A stretch of 47,797 bases of DNA from Azohydromonas lata NBRC 102462 (GTDB lineage: Bacteria > Pseudomonadota > Gammaproteobacteria > Burkholderiales > Burkholderiaceae_C): NCBI RefSeq assembly GCF_001571085.1, contig NZ_BCTC01000047.1, positions 1 through 47,797 on the forward strand. The letters are read 5' to 3'. The notes below the pieces were generated by a model. It was not told where the DNA came from and did no database searches. It was given only the letters and a program-made list of their open reading frames with translations. Shown piece after piece: positions 39,156 to 47,797 of this stretch (position 1 is the stretch's first letter; every line of letters starts with the position of its first letter). Position numbers and translations under genes: made by a program.

Positions 39156-41570
39156 GTGAAGCTGCTGCGGTGGTGGTTGCCCCGGTCGCTGGCTGGCCGC
39201 GTGTTCGGCCTGTACGCCATCGCGCTTGGGCTGTTCGTCGCGGGTGGCCTGTGGCTGTTTTTCCGCTACGAAGTCCTGGTGGATATCGAAGACAAGCAGT
39301 TGCGCGGCGAGTCGCTGGTGGGCGTGATCATGCCCACCATCGCCGACAGCGCCGTCATCGGCGACTACGACACCATACGGCACACGCTGGAGCGGGTGCT
39401 GCTGTATTCAGACTTCGCGCACGCCACCTTCATCGACATCACGGGCGGCACCATCAAGGCGGTGCGCAGCGACGCCCTCGACGCCCGTGCGCCCGCGGCG
39501 CTGCGCTCCTACATCGATTCCGCGCTCTACAACGTGAACCGGCCCATCGTCGTGGGCGGCCGCGACTACGGCGTGCTGCGCGTGAGCTTCGCGGCCGAGC
39601 ACATCGCCGCCGAGCTTTGGTACGAGGCCCTGGCCGCGCTGGCCCTGGCCGCACTGGCGCTGGGCGGCGGGCTGGTGGCGTTCAGGATGGCGCTCAAGGG
39701 CTGGCTGGGCAACCTGGAGCACATCGAGTCCTTCGAAGCCGACATGCGGCTGGGCGTCATGAAGTCGCGCGCCGGGCTGGCCAAGGACGCGCCCATCGAG
39801 CTGCAGCGCACCTTCGAGGTGATCAACCGCGCCGCGGCCAACATGCAGATGCAGCGCGAGCAGGCCGCGGTCACGCTGGACGCCATTGCCGACAGCGTGT
39901 TCACGCTGGATGCGCAGGGGTGCGTCGTCCTGGCCAACCCGGCGGCCTGCAAGGCGCTGGCGCTGGCCGAGAGCAACGTGCTGGGCCGGGCGGCGCATGA
40001 GCTGCTGCCGGGCATCTTTGCGGGCCAGGCGTCCTACGCGCCCTGGCGCGGCCGCCGTGGCGAGGTGATGGCCGCGGACGGCGGGCAGCGCGTGATGGAC
40101 AGCACGCTGTCGTCCATCACCGGGCCGGACGGCGCGCTCTATGGCCATGTGCTGGCCTGCCGCGACGTGTCCGAGCAGCACGCGCTGGACTTGCGGCTGC
40201 AGGAGCAGCTTCGCTCCCGCCAGGCCGCGCTCACGGCGCTGCGCGGCGTGCTCGAAGGGCTCATGACCCAGCCCCACGTGCGCGAGCACGCCAGCGGCGA
40301 GGACATAGAGGCCATCTCGCGCATGATCTCCGGGCTCGTGCAGCGGCTGCAGGAGCGCGGCGAGCAGCTCAAGGCCATCTTCACGCTCAGCCCGGACGGC
40401 TTCGTCTCCTTCGACCGCGACCGCCGCATCAACTTTGTCAGCCCGGCCTTCGTCCGGCTCACGGGCCTGGATGCCGAACAGGTGCTCGGCCAGGACGAGG
40501 CCTGCATCACGGCGCTGCTGGCGCAGCGCTGCCCGGCCGGCGCGCAGGCCGTGCCGGACTTCGACACCCTGCGCCGCGCCGAAGCCGAGTCCCTGGACGG
40601 CGGGCGCCGCCGCCTGCTGCTGGACCTGGAGCGGCCCACCCGGCGCACGCTGGAAGTTACGCTGCGCAGCGGCAACGGCAGCATCGCGCAGGTGCTGCAC
40701 CTGCGCGACGTGACGCACGAGACGGAGGTGGACCAGATGAAGAGCGAGTTCCTCTCCACGGCCGCTCATGAGCTGCGCACGCCCATGGCCAACATCTTCG
40801 GCTTCGTGGAGCTGATGATGCGCAGGCCGCTGTCGCCCGCGCGCCAGCAGGACGTGCTGCAGACCCTGCATCGGCAGGCCGGCTTGATGATCTCCATCGT
40901 CAACGAGCTGCTGGACCTGGCGCGCATCGAGGCCCGGCGCGGCAAGGACTTCGACATCGAGCGCCTGGACCTGTGCGAGCTCGCGCGTACGGTCATCCAC
41001 GACTTCCAGCCGCCGCAGCAGCGCGCCGCGCCCGTGCTGGATCTGCCGGCGCTGCCCCTGCCCGTGCGCGTGGACCGCGGCAAGCTGTCGCAAGCGCTGG
41101 GCAACGTGCTGTCCAACGCCTACAAGTACTCGCCGCAGGGCGGCGACGTGCACGTCAGCGTGCGGTGCGAGCCGGCGGGCGTGGCCGGCGCCGCCGAGCA
41201 GCGCGTGGGCCTGGTCGTGGGCGACCAGGGCATGGGCATGACGGCCGAGCAGTTGGCGCGCGTGAGCGAGCGTTTCTATCGGGCCGATGCCTCCGGCAAC
41301 ATCCCCGGCACGGGCTTGGGCATGAGCATCGTCAAGGAAATCGTCGAGCTCCTGGGCGGCTCGCTGGAGTTGCAAAGCCAGCCGGGGCAGGGCACGCAGG
41401 TCACCTTGTGGCTGCCCCTGCCCCAGACGGGCACCCCGGATGCGCAGGAGGCCGCCGCCGTGCAATCCGTCGCGGCCGGCGCGCCCGCCGCCGTGCCCGC
41501 GGACGAGGGCGCCGTGGTCATGTTGCCCAGGGTCAACGCCCGCAGTGAACGGGAACCCAGCCCGGCCTAG
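39156..41570 (+). CDS. Membrane sensor histidine kinase with two PAS domains
   Basis: The 804-residue protein starts at GTG 39156 (AGAGG 8 bases upstream). One membrane segment lies at about 12-35, a periplasmic domain of about 120 residues follows, and a second segment lies at about 152-172. Two PAS domains follow (about 225-345 and 400-525), then HisKA with TAAHELRTPMANI (His538) and an HATPase with NVLSNAYKYS, GDQGMGM and GTGLGMSIV. The C-terminus is an Ala-rich tail without a receiver, so phosphate must pass to the separate receiver proteins encoded on either side. The periplasmic domain is the probable docking site for the PhnD-like protein. Confidence 0.93.
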   Translation: MKLLRWWLPRSLAGRVFGLYAIALGLFVAGGLWLFFRYEVLVDIEDKQLRGESLVGVIMPTIADSAVIGDYDTIRHTLERVLLYSDFAHATFIDITGGTIKAVRSDALDARAPAALRSYIDSALYNVNRPIVVGGRDYGVLRVSFAAEHIAAELWYEALAALALAALALGGGLVAFRMALKGWLGNLEHIESFEADMRLGVMKSRAGLAKDAPIELQRTFEVINRAAANMQMQREQAAVTLDAIADSVFTLDAQGCVVLANPAACKALALAESNVLGRAAHELLPGIFAGQASYAPWRGRRGEVMAADGGQRVMDSTLSSITGPDGALYGHVLACRDVSEQHALDLRLQEQLRSRQAALTALRGVLEGLMTQPHVREHASGEDIEAISRMISGLVQRLQERGEQLKAIFTLSPDGFVSFDRDRRINFVSPAFVRLTGLDAEQVLGQDEACITALLAQRCPAGAQAVPDFDTLRRAEAESLDGGRRRLLLDLERPTRRTLEVTLRSGNGSIAQVLHLRDVTHETEVDQMKSEFLSTAAHELRTPMANIFGFVELMMRRPLSPARQQDVLQTLHRQAGLMISIVNELLDLARIEARRGKDFDIERLDLCELARTVIHDFQPPQQRAAPVLDLPALPLPVRVDRGKLSQALGNVLSNAYKYSPQGGDVHVSVRCEPAGVAGAAEQRVGLVVGDQGMGMTAEQLARVSERFYRADASGNIPGTGLGMSIVKEIVELLGGSLELQSQPGQGTQVTLWLPLPQTGTPDAQEAAAVQSVAAGAPAAVPADEGAVVMLPRVNARSEREPSPA

Positions 41571-41757
41571 GCCAACAGCTGTGCGGCTTTGACAGTCACG
41601 CCACACGTTATCCCGCCGTTTACACAAAATTTCATAAATGACAGTTGCTTCTCGGTGAGCAGCAAAACGGTCCACGGGCCAGGTTTTCCAGGCAGCACGG
41701 AAGCACATGGGAATGCAGCCGGTGCCCGCGCGGGCGCCAGCTTGAAGCAGGGATCAA

Positions 41758-42177
41758 ATGGTGAGCAACATGTTGGGTGGCGGAAATTCAATGGGCAAGC
41801 AGACTTTGGTTGTGGATGACAACGAGCTGACCGGCCGCCTGGTGTGCGTGTTTCTCAAGCGCCTGGGCTGGCAGCCGCGGCTGGTGTCCACGGGGCAGCA
41901 GGCGCTGGACATCCTGGCGCAGGAGCCCATGGACATGGTTTTGCTCGACCTGCGCATGCCCGGCATGTCGGGTGAGCGCGTGTGCCGTTGCATACGCGAC
42001 GACATGGGCCTGGTGCACCTGCCGGTGGTGGCCTTTACCGCGCACAGCATGCCCGAGGAAAAGGCGCGGCTGCTGTCCGCCGGCTTCGATGACGTGCTGA
42101 TCAAGCCCATCTCCTTCCAGGACGTGCGGCGCCTGTGCGCGAGCAGGGGGAAGACGCCCGTGGCCGCCTGCGCATGA
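41758..42177 (+). CDS. Stand-alone receiver domain protein, second copy
   Basis: The 139-residue single receiver has the acidic pair in LVVDDNELTGRL, phosphoacceptor Asp in MVLLDLRMPGMSG, Thr in VVAFTAHSMP and Lys in LIKPIS. ATG 41758 has AGGGA just upstream; ATG 41791 is an alternative that gives the usual compact receiver. It follows the kinase gene by 187 bases, with no clear terminator between. Its stop overlaps the start of the EAL gene by 4 bases (ATGA). This coupling suggests the receiver works directly with the EAL protein, whose own receiver is degenerate. Confidence 0.92.
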   Translation: MVSNMLGGGNSMGKQTLVVDDNELTGRLVCVFLKRLGWQPRLVSTGQQALDILAQEPMDMVLLDLRMPGMSGERVCRCIRDDMGLVHLPVVAFTAHSMPEEKARLLSAGFDDVLIKPISFQDVRRLCASRGKTPVAACA

Positions 42178-43379
42178 GCGTGCCCGCCCTCCAGCGCCGC
42201 GCCTGGGTCGTCCTGGACGAAGGCAACGCCATGCCCGTGGCCGCCACCTTGATGGAGGCCGGCTGGCAGGTGCCGCAGGTGCTGCAGGGCGTGCAAGCCT
42301 GCGCCGCCTTGCTGCGCGACGCGGTGGAATTGCCCGATGTGGTCGTGTGCGGGCTGCATTTCGAGGACGGCGACGGGCTGCAGCTCACGCGGCTGCTGGG
42401 CGCGCTGGCGCATCCGCCGGCCGTGTACTTCGCCACGCTGCAGCAGCGCGCCGTCATCAAGGCGGCCATCAGCCTGGCCGCGGCGTGCCGCGTGCGCGTG
42501 GCCGGCTATTGCGAAAGCCCGGACGACGCCGGCGTCATCGTGCGCGACCTGGCCAGCTACAGCAGCCCGCCGCCGGTCAAGGCCCGCACGCCGCTGCCGC
42601 AGCTCAGCCGCCAGGAGGCCAGCGACCTGCTGCGCCAGGGTCGGCTCGAAGGCTGGGTGCAGCCCAAGATGCGGCTGGCCACGTCGGAAGTGGTCGGCTT
42701 CGAATGCCTGATGCGTGCACGCGACGAGGCCGGTGGCCTGGTCACACCGGACCGCCTGGTGCCCGTGCTGTGCGCCAACGGGCTGATCGAGGAAGCCACG
42801 CTGGAGATGGCGCGCCAGACCGTGGACATGGTGGCGGCCTGCCTGCTGGAGGGCATGGCCGTCAGCGGCTCCATCAACGTTTCCATGCAGTCGCTCTCCG
42901 ATCGGGCTTTTTGCCACGAGCTGGCCCGCACCACGGAGCGCGCGCAGCTCGACCCGAGCTGGCTCACGGTGGAAATCACCGAGAGCGACGCCATGGCCGA
43001 CCTCTCCACCGTCATAGAGAACACCACGCGCATCCGCATGCTGGGCTTCAACCTGGCCATCGACGATTTCGGCACCGGCTATTCCAGCCTCTACCAGCTG
43101 TCGCAGATTCCGTTTTCCGAGCTGAAGATCGAGCGCATGTTCGTGGCCGATGCGCACATCGACCCGCGCAAGCGCGCCATCGTGCAGGCCTGCGCGCAAC
43201 TGGCCGTGGCGCTGGACCTCAAGGTCGTGGCCGAAGGCGTCGAAACCGTCGAGGAGCTGGAGGTGGTGCGTGCGGCGGGCTGTACCGAGGTGCAGGGCTA
43301 CCTCGTGGCGCGCCCGCAGCCTGCTGCCCAAGCCTTGCAATGGTTGCGCGGCCTGGACCTGATGCGCGTGCCGCTGTAG
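42174..43379 (+). CDS. Pseudo-receiver plus EAL-domain c-di-GMP phosphodiesterase
   Basis: The 401-residue protein starts at ATG 42174 inside the previous stop. Residues about 8-125 have a receiver-like pattern but Gly60 replaces the phosphoacceptor Asp (VVVCGLHFEDGDG), so it cannot be phosphorylated there. The EAL domain (about 145-395) reads ECL in place of EAL (Glu177). It retains the metal and catalytic residues in SINVSMQSL, VEITESD, IDDFGTGYSSL, LKIERMFV and AEGVET, so activity is expected. The architecture resembles RocR-type regulators. It probably takes its input from the overlapping receiver protein. Confidence 0.9.
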   Translation: MSVPALQRRAWVVLDEGNAMPVAATLMEAGWQVPQVLQGVQACAALLRDAVELPDVVVCGLHFEDGDGLQLTRLLGALAHPPAVYFATLQQRAVIKAAISLAAACRVRVAGYCESPDDAGVIVRDLASYSSPPPVKARTPLPQLSRQEASDLLRQGRLEGWVQPKMRLATSEVVGFECLMRARDEAGGLVTPDRLVPVLCANGLIEEATLEMARQTVDMVAACLLEGMAVSGSINVSMQSLSDRAFCHELARTTERAQLDPSWLTVEITESDAMADLSTVIENTTRIRMLGFNLAIDDFGTGYSSLYQLSQIPFSELKIERMFVADAHIDPRKRAIVQACAQLAVALDLKVVAEGVETVEELEVVRAAGCTEVQGYLVARPQPAAQALQWLRGLDLMRVPL

Positions 43380-43396
43380 TGCGGCGCCGCCGCGGC

Positions 43397-44122
43397 TCAG
43401 TGCCGCGCGGTGGCCTGGACGGCGGCGCGCAGCTCGGTGCAGCTGCGCTGCAGCGCCGGGGCATCGCTGTCCCGCATGGCCTGTTCCATCCCGGCACAGA
43501 TGTGCGTGATTTCGGGATGGCCGAACGACCCCGCGCCACCCTTGAGCGTATGCGTGAGCCTGTAGAGCCGTTCCATGTCGCCGCCGCGCCAGGCCGATTC
43601 GATCTCGGCCAGGCGGGAGGGCAGCGTGCGGCGGAACTCCGCCAGCAGCGCCTGCAGCTCGCGCTCCATGAGCTCATCGTCCGACAGTTCAGGTTGCGCC
43701 AGGTGCAGGTGGCGTTCCACGGCGGCCAGCAGCCGCGGGGCATCCAGCGGCCAGGCCAGCACGTCCACGCAGCCCGCGCCGCGGCAGCGCTGCGTCTCGT
43801 CGTCCGGCGTGTCCCCGGCCGTGAGCGCCAGCATGGGCGTGAAGCAGCCGGCGGCCGTGAGCAGCTCCATGGCGGCCACGCCGTCCATGCCCGGCAACTG
43901 CGTGGCCAGCAGCGCCAGCCCGTAGTCCTCGGCCATGAGCGACTCCACCGCGGCGTGGCCGTTGTCCACGGCATCCACCTGCAGGCCGGCCTGTTGCAGC
44001 CAGTGCAGCAGTTGCTGCCGCTCCTCGGCGTCGTGCAGGGCCAGCAGCACGCGCCCGCTGAAGAAAGTCGCTTGCTGGGCGGCTGGCGCCGGGTGGCTGG
44101 TGTCGGTAGGCGAGGACTGCAT
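43397..44122 (-). CDS. Pseudo-receiver plus HPt phosphotransfer protein
   Basis: The 241-residue protein from ATG 44122 has an N-terminal receiver-like domain (about 24-142) in which Ala73 stands at the phosphoacceptor position (LLATQLPGMDG) and Trp124 replaces the conserved Lys (VLAWPLDAP). The HPt domain is intact, with His191 in RLTHTLKGGAGSFG. It is therefore a soluble histidine phosphotransfer protein with a non-phosphorylatable receiver, probably linking the kinases to the stand-alone receivers. It converges on the EAL gene (17-base gap) and diverges from the second kinase gene. Confidence 0.9.
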   Translation of the reverse strand: MQSSPTDTSHPAPAAQQATFFSGRVLLALHDAEERQQLLHWLQQAGLQVDAVDNGHAAVESLMAEDYGLALLATQLPGMDGVAAMELLTAAGCFTPMLALTAGDTPDDETQRCRGAGCVDVLAWPLDAPRLLAAVERHLHLAQPELSDDELMERELQALLAEFRRTLPSRLAEIESAWRGGDMERLYRLTHTLKGGAGSFGHPEITHICAGMEQAMRDSDAPALQRSCTELRAAVQATARH

Positions 44123-44424
44123 GGTGGGATGTCGTTCGGGTCGTGCGGGCGGGCGCTGCGGCGCCACCCTCTGCGCTTGTTCGGCGCGCCAAGGCCGGTG
44201 TTGAGCCGGCAGCGTGCGAAGGGTCAAGAAAATCCAATCTGGCGGCGGCTTGGCTTGTGTGCAAGCCGCCGCGGGCCTTCATCGATACGGCCGGATTGCC
44301 GAACAGCCGGCATGAATCCGTGGCCGCGGCGTTCCTGCGCGGCGGCTTTCGAGCACAGCAACGCGCCATGACATCGTCGCACTCCTTTTTCTCAAGGCCT
44401 TTGACGCAGGTGGCACAGGGTGCG
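44123..44424. other. Divergent promoter region with a strong hairpin
   Basis: The 302 bases between the HPt gene and the second kinase contain the perfect 11-bp inverted repeat GCGGCGGCTTG (44242-44252) / CAAGCCGCCGC (44262-44272) with a 9-base loop. It follows an A-rich stretch (44225-44235). It could be a leader structure of the kinase mRNA or a protein-binding dyad. I see no further gene; in-frame starts upstream of 44425 lack ribosome sites. Confidence 0.5.
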
Positions 44425-46152
<1,728 letters not shown>

Positions 46153-46183
46153 ACGGCTGCGGCTGGGAGGTCCAGAAACAGGA

Positions 46184-46205
46184 ATGCCCGCTGCAAAGCG
46201 GGCAT
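46184..46205. terminator. Bidirectional terminator hairpin
   Basis: The perfect 9-bp stem ATGCCCGCT / AGCGGGCAT with a GCAA tetraloop lies between the convergent kinase and acetate kinase genes, 32 bases after the kinase stop and 107 bases from the ackA stop. There is no T tract on either strand. Confidence 0.7.
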
Positions 46206-46311
46206 CGGTGCTCACCCGTGGGCACAGGCGTGCCGGCGAAGGCGGGGGCGCGGAGGGCGCTCCCTGCCCGCCGGGCCCTCGCCGGGCGAGGCGCGGACCC
46301 TGACCCTGGGC

Positions 46312-47505
46312 TCAGCCGTTGGCGGGCAGCGCCAGCAGGCGTGCCGCGTCCTGCGCGGCGACGCGGCCCTCGTCGGTGGGCACCACCCACACCTGCACGC
46401 TGCTGTCGGCCGCATGTATGGGCAGCACCTCGTTGCCGGTGGCGCGGGCGTTGGCCTGCTCGTCCAGCCGCACGCCCAGGTAGGCCAGGCGTTCGGCCGC
46501 GTCGGCGCGCAGCCGCGCGTCGTGCTCGCCAATGCCGCCGCTGAAGGCCAACACGTCCAGTCCACCCAGGCAGGCCGTGAGGGCGCCGGATTCGCGCACC
46601 ACGTGATAGGTGAACATGTCTATGGCCAGCTTGGCTTCGGCGCTGTCGCTGTCGCGCAGCCGGCGCATGTCGGCGGTGAGGCCGGAAACGCCCAACAGGC
46701 CGCTTTCCTTGTAGAGCAGCTTCTGGATGCGGTCGTGCGTCCAGCCCTGCTCCATCAGGTACAGCAGCACGCCCGGGTCCAGCGTGCCGCAGCGCGTGCC
46801 CATCATCAGCCCCTCGACGGCCGAGAAGCCCATGGTGGTGGCGATGCTGCGGCCCTCGCGCGCGGCGCACAGGCTGGCGCCGTTGCCCAGGTGCGCCATG
46901 AGCAGCCGCCCGCTGGCCGGCGCGCCGTGGCGGCGCAGCTCGCCCAGGATGAACTGGTAGGACAGGCCGTGGAAACCGTAGCGGCGCACGCCCTCGTCGC
47001 GCACCGCCTTGGGCAGCGCAAAGGCGTACTCCACCTCCGGCAGGTGGGCGTGGAAGGCCGTGTCGAAGCAGGCCACCTGCGGCAGCCCGGGCAGCACGCG
47101 CATGAAGTTGCGAATGCCTTCCAGGTTGTGCGGCTGGTGCAGCGGCGCCAGCGGGCACAGCGGCTGCAGCGCCTTGAGCACATCGGCGCTGACCAGCACG
47201 CTGTCGCGGAAGTGCGCGCCGCCATGCACCACGCGGTGCGCCACGGCCTCGATGCGCAGGGCCTTGCCCTCGGTCTCCAGCAGCTCGCTCAAGGACACCA
47301 GCGCCTGCGCAAACGGGTCGTTGCCCGCGGCCAGCTCGCGCTGTTGGCGTCGCGTGCCGCTGGTCCAGCTCAGTTGCATCTGTCCCTTGGGCTCCAGGCC
47401 TTCGAAGCTGCCGCTGAGCAGCGCGGGCTGTACCTCGCCGTCCTGCAGCGGGTAGATGGCGAACTTCAGCGTCGAGGAGCCGGCGTTGACGGAAAGAATG
47501 CCCAT
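46312..47505 (-). CDS. ackA: Acetate kinase
   Basis: This enzyme interconverts acetate plus ATP and acetyl phosphate plus ADP. The 397-residue protein has the ASKHA-fold motifs: VNAGSSTLKFAIY at the start, HRVVHGG, FDTAFHAHLP, YGFHGLSYQF, AHLGNGASLCA, GTRCGTLDPG and FSGGIGEHD near the end. ATG 47505 is preceded by AGGAGG 9 bases upstream. The phosphotransacetylase gene ends 4 bases upstream, so the two form the acetyl-CoA to acetate operon. Confidence 0.96.
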   Translation of the reverse strand: MGILSVNAGSSTLKFAIYPLQDGEVQPALLSGSFEGLEPKGQMQLSWTSGTRRQQRELAAGNDPFAQALVSLSELLETEGKALRIEAVAHRVVHGGAHFRDSVLVSADVLKALQPLCPLAPLHQPHNLEGIRNFMRVLPGLPQVACFDTAFHAHLPEVEYAFALPKAVRDEGVRRYGFHGLSYQFILGELRRHGAPASGRLLMAHLGNGASLCAAREGRSIATTMGFSAVEGLMMGTRCGTLDPGVLLYLMEQGWTHDRIQKLLYKESGLLGVSGLTADMRRLRDSDSAEAKLAIDMFTYHVVRESGALTACLGGLDVLAFSGGIGEHDARLRADAAERLAYLGVRLDEQANARATGNEVLPIHAADSSVQVWVVPTDEGRVAAQDAARLLALPANG

Positions 47506-47509
47506 GCGT

Positions 47510-47797
47510 TCAAGCCTCCTGGTGCCAGTTCTTGCGTTCGTGGTCGCGGCGGGCGTTGTGCACCACCAGCTTGGCCAGCAGCGCGGACGCCACGCGGGCG
47601 TCGGGGCCATCGGCGCGGCTGGTCAGGGCGATGGGCACGCGCGCGCCCAGCACCACGCCGGCGCCGGAAGCGCCCGCCAGGTACTCCAGCTGCTTGGCCA
47701 GCATGTTGCCCGCCTCCAGGTCGGGCACGGCCAGGATGTCCACGTCGCCGGCCACGGGCGACTCGATGTGCTTGATGGAGGCCGCCTGCGCCGAGAT
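47510..47797 (-). CDS. Phosphate acetyl/butyryltransferase, C-terminal part (start beyond window)
   Basis: The last 95 residues are seen. They match the phosphotransacetylase domain end: DVDILAVPDLEAGNMLAKQLEYL, VVLGARVPIALTSRAD and a closing helical segment. The gene continues past the right edge, so it may be a simple Pta/Ptb or the fused enoyl-CoA hydratase/phosphate acetyltransferase form common in this group. It lies immediately upstream of ackA with a 4-base gap and would supply acetyl phosphate to it. Confidence 0.9.
   Translation of the reverse strand: MSAQAASIKHIESPVAGDVDILAVPDLEAGNMLAKQLEYLAGASGAGVVLGARVPIALTSRADGPDARVASALLAKLVVHNARRDHERKNWHQEA

Overview
The window is high-GC DNA (roughly 70%) with the gene content of a betaproteobacterium, most likely a member of the Comamonadaceae (Acidovorax/Alicycliphilus/Delftia relatives). 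This rests on the gentisate-type 3-hydroxybenzoate cluster, the Bug (TctC-type) solute receptors without TctAB partners, the DUF2868/DUF3482 pair and MSHA/PilD-type pilus genes. The genus is an inference. I see no rRNA, tRNA, CRISPR array, prophage or complete insertion sequence. The one mobile-DNA signature is a REP-associated tyrosine transposase (RAYT) flanked by REP/REPIN repeats.

Layout. 1-2.0 kb: end of a TPR pilus-biogenesis gene and the prepilin peptidase gene. 2.06-5.04 kb (minus): DUF3482 GTPase and its DUF2868 membrane partner. 5.26-7.27 kb: an OpgC-type membrane acyltransferase converging on, and overlapping, a secreted SGNH hydrolase. 7.4-11.9 kb: a TfoX-domain protein, an unknown small protein, glutamine-dependent NAD synthetase and an ArgP-like regulator. 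12.1-14.3 kb: a copper-radical (galactose/glyoxal oxidase type) lipoprotein with all cofactor residues, and a 5'-truncated NADAR gene. 14.5-18.0 kb: a CHASE-PAS-PAS hybrid histidine kinase. 18.1-19.0 kb: RAYT and REPINs. 19.2-22.1 kb: a beta-CASP RNase translationally overlapped with an AMP/thymidine phosphorylase. 22.2-24.4 kb: a DUF305 protein, CueR and a SenA/EgtB-like enzyme. 24.5-26.1 kb: an FtsH paralogue that has lost most of its protease domain. 26.1-28.7 kb: class II aldolase plus Bug receptor, and NudC.

28.9-35.9 kb is a complete 3-hydroxybenzoate to gentisate to maleylpyruvate to fumarylpyruvate to fumarate plus pyruvate pathway with its own MFS importer and MarR regulator, a divergent Bug receptor, two candidate operators and a perfect terminator hairpin. 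36.3-46.2 kb is a dense signalling island: an unknown small protein, REC-HD-GYP, a stand-alone receiver, a PhnD-like periplasmic binding protein, a histidine kinase, a second stand-alone receiver, a pseudo-receiver-EAL protein, a pseudo-receiver-HPt protein and a second histidine kinase. It has two c-di-GMP phosphodiesterase outputs and neither a cyclase nor a DNA-binding output. The window closes with acetate kinase and the end of a phosphotransacetylase gene.

The points I would look at first are the FtsH paralogue lacking the third zinc ligand, the binding-protein-coupled c-di-GMP phosphorelay with two degenerate receivers, the REPIN/RAYT locus with extra hairpins, and the archaeal-style AMP phosphorylase paired with a beta-CASP RNase.
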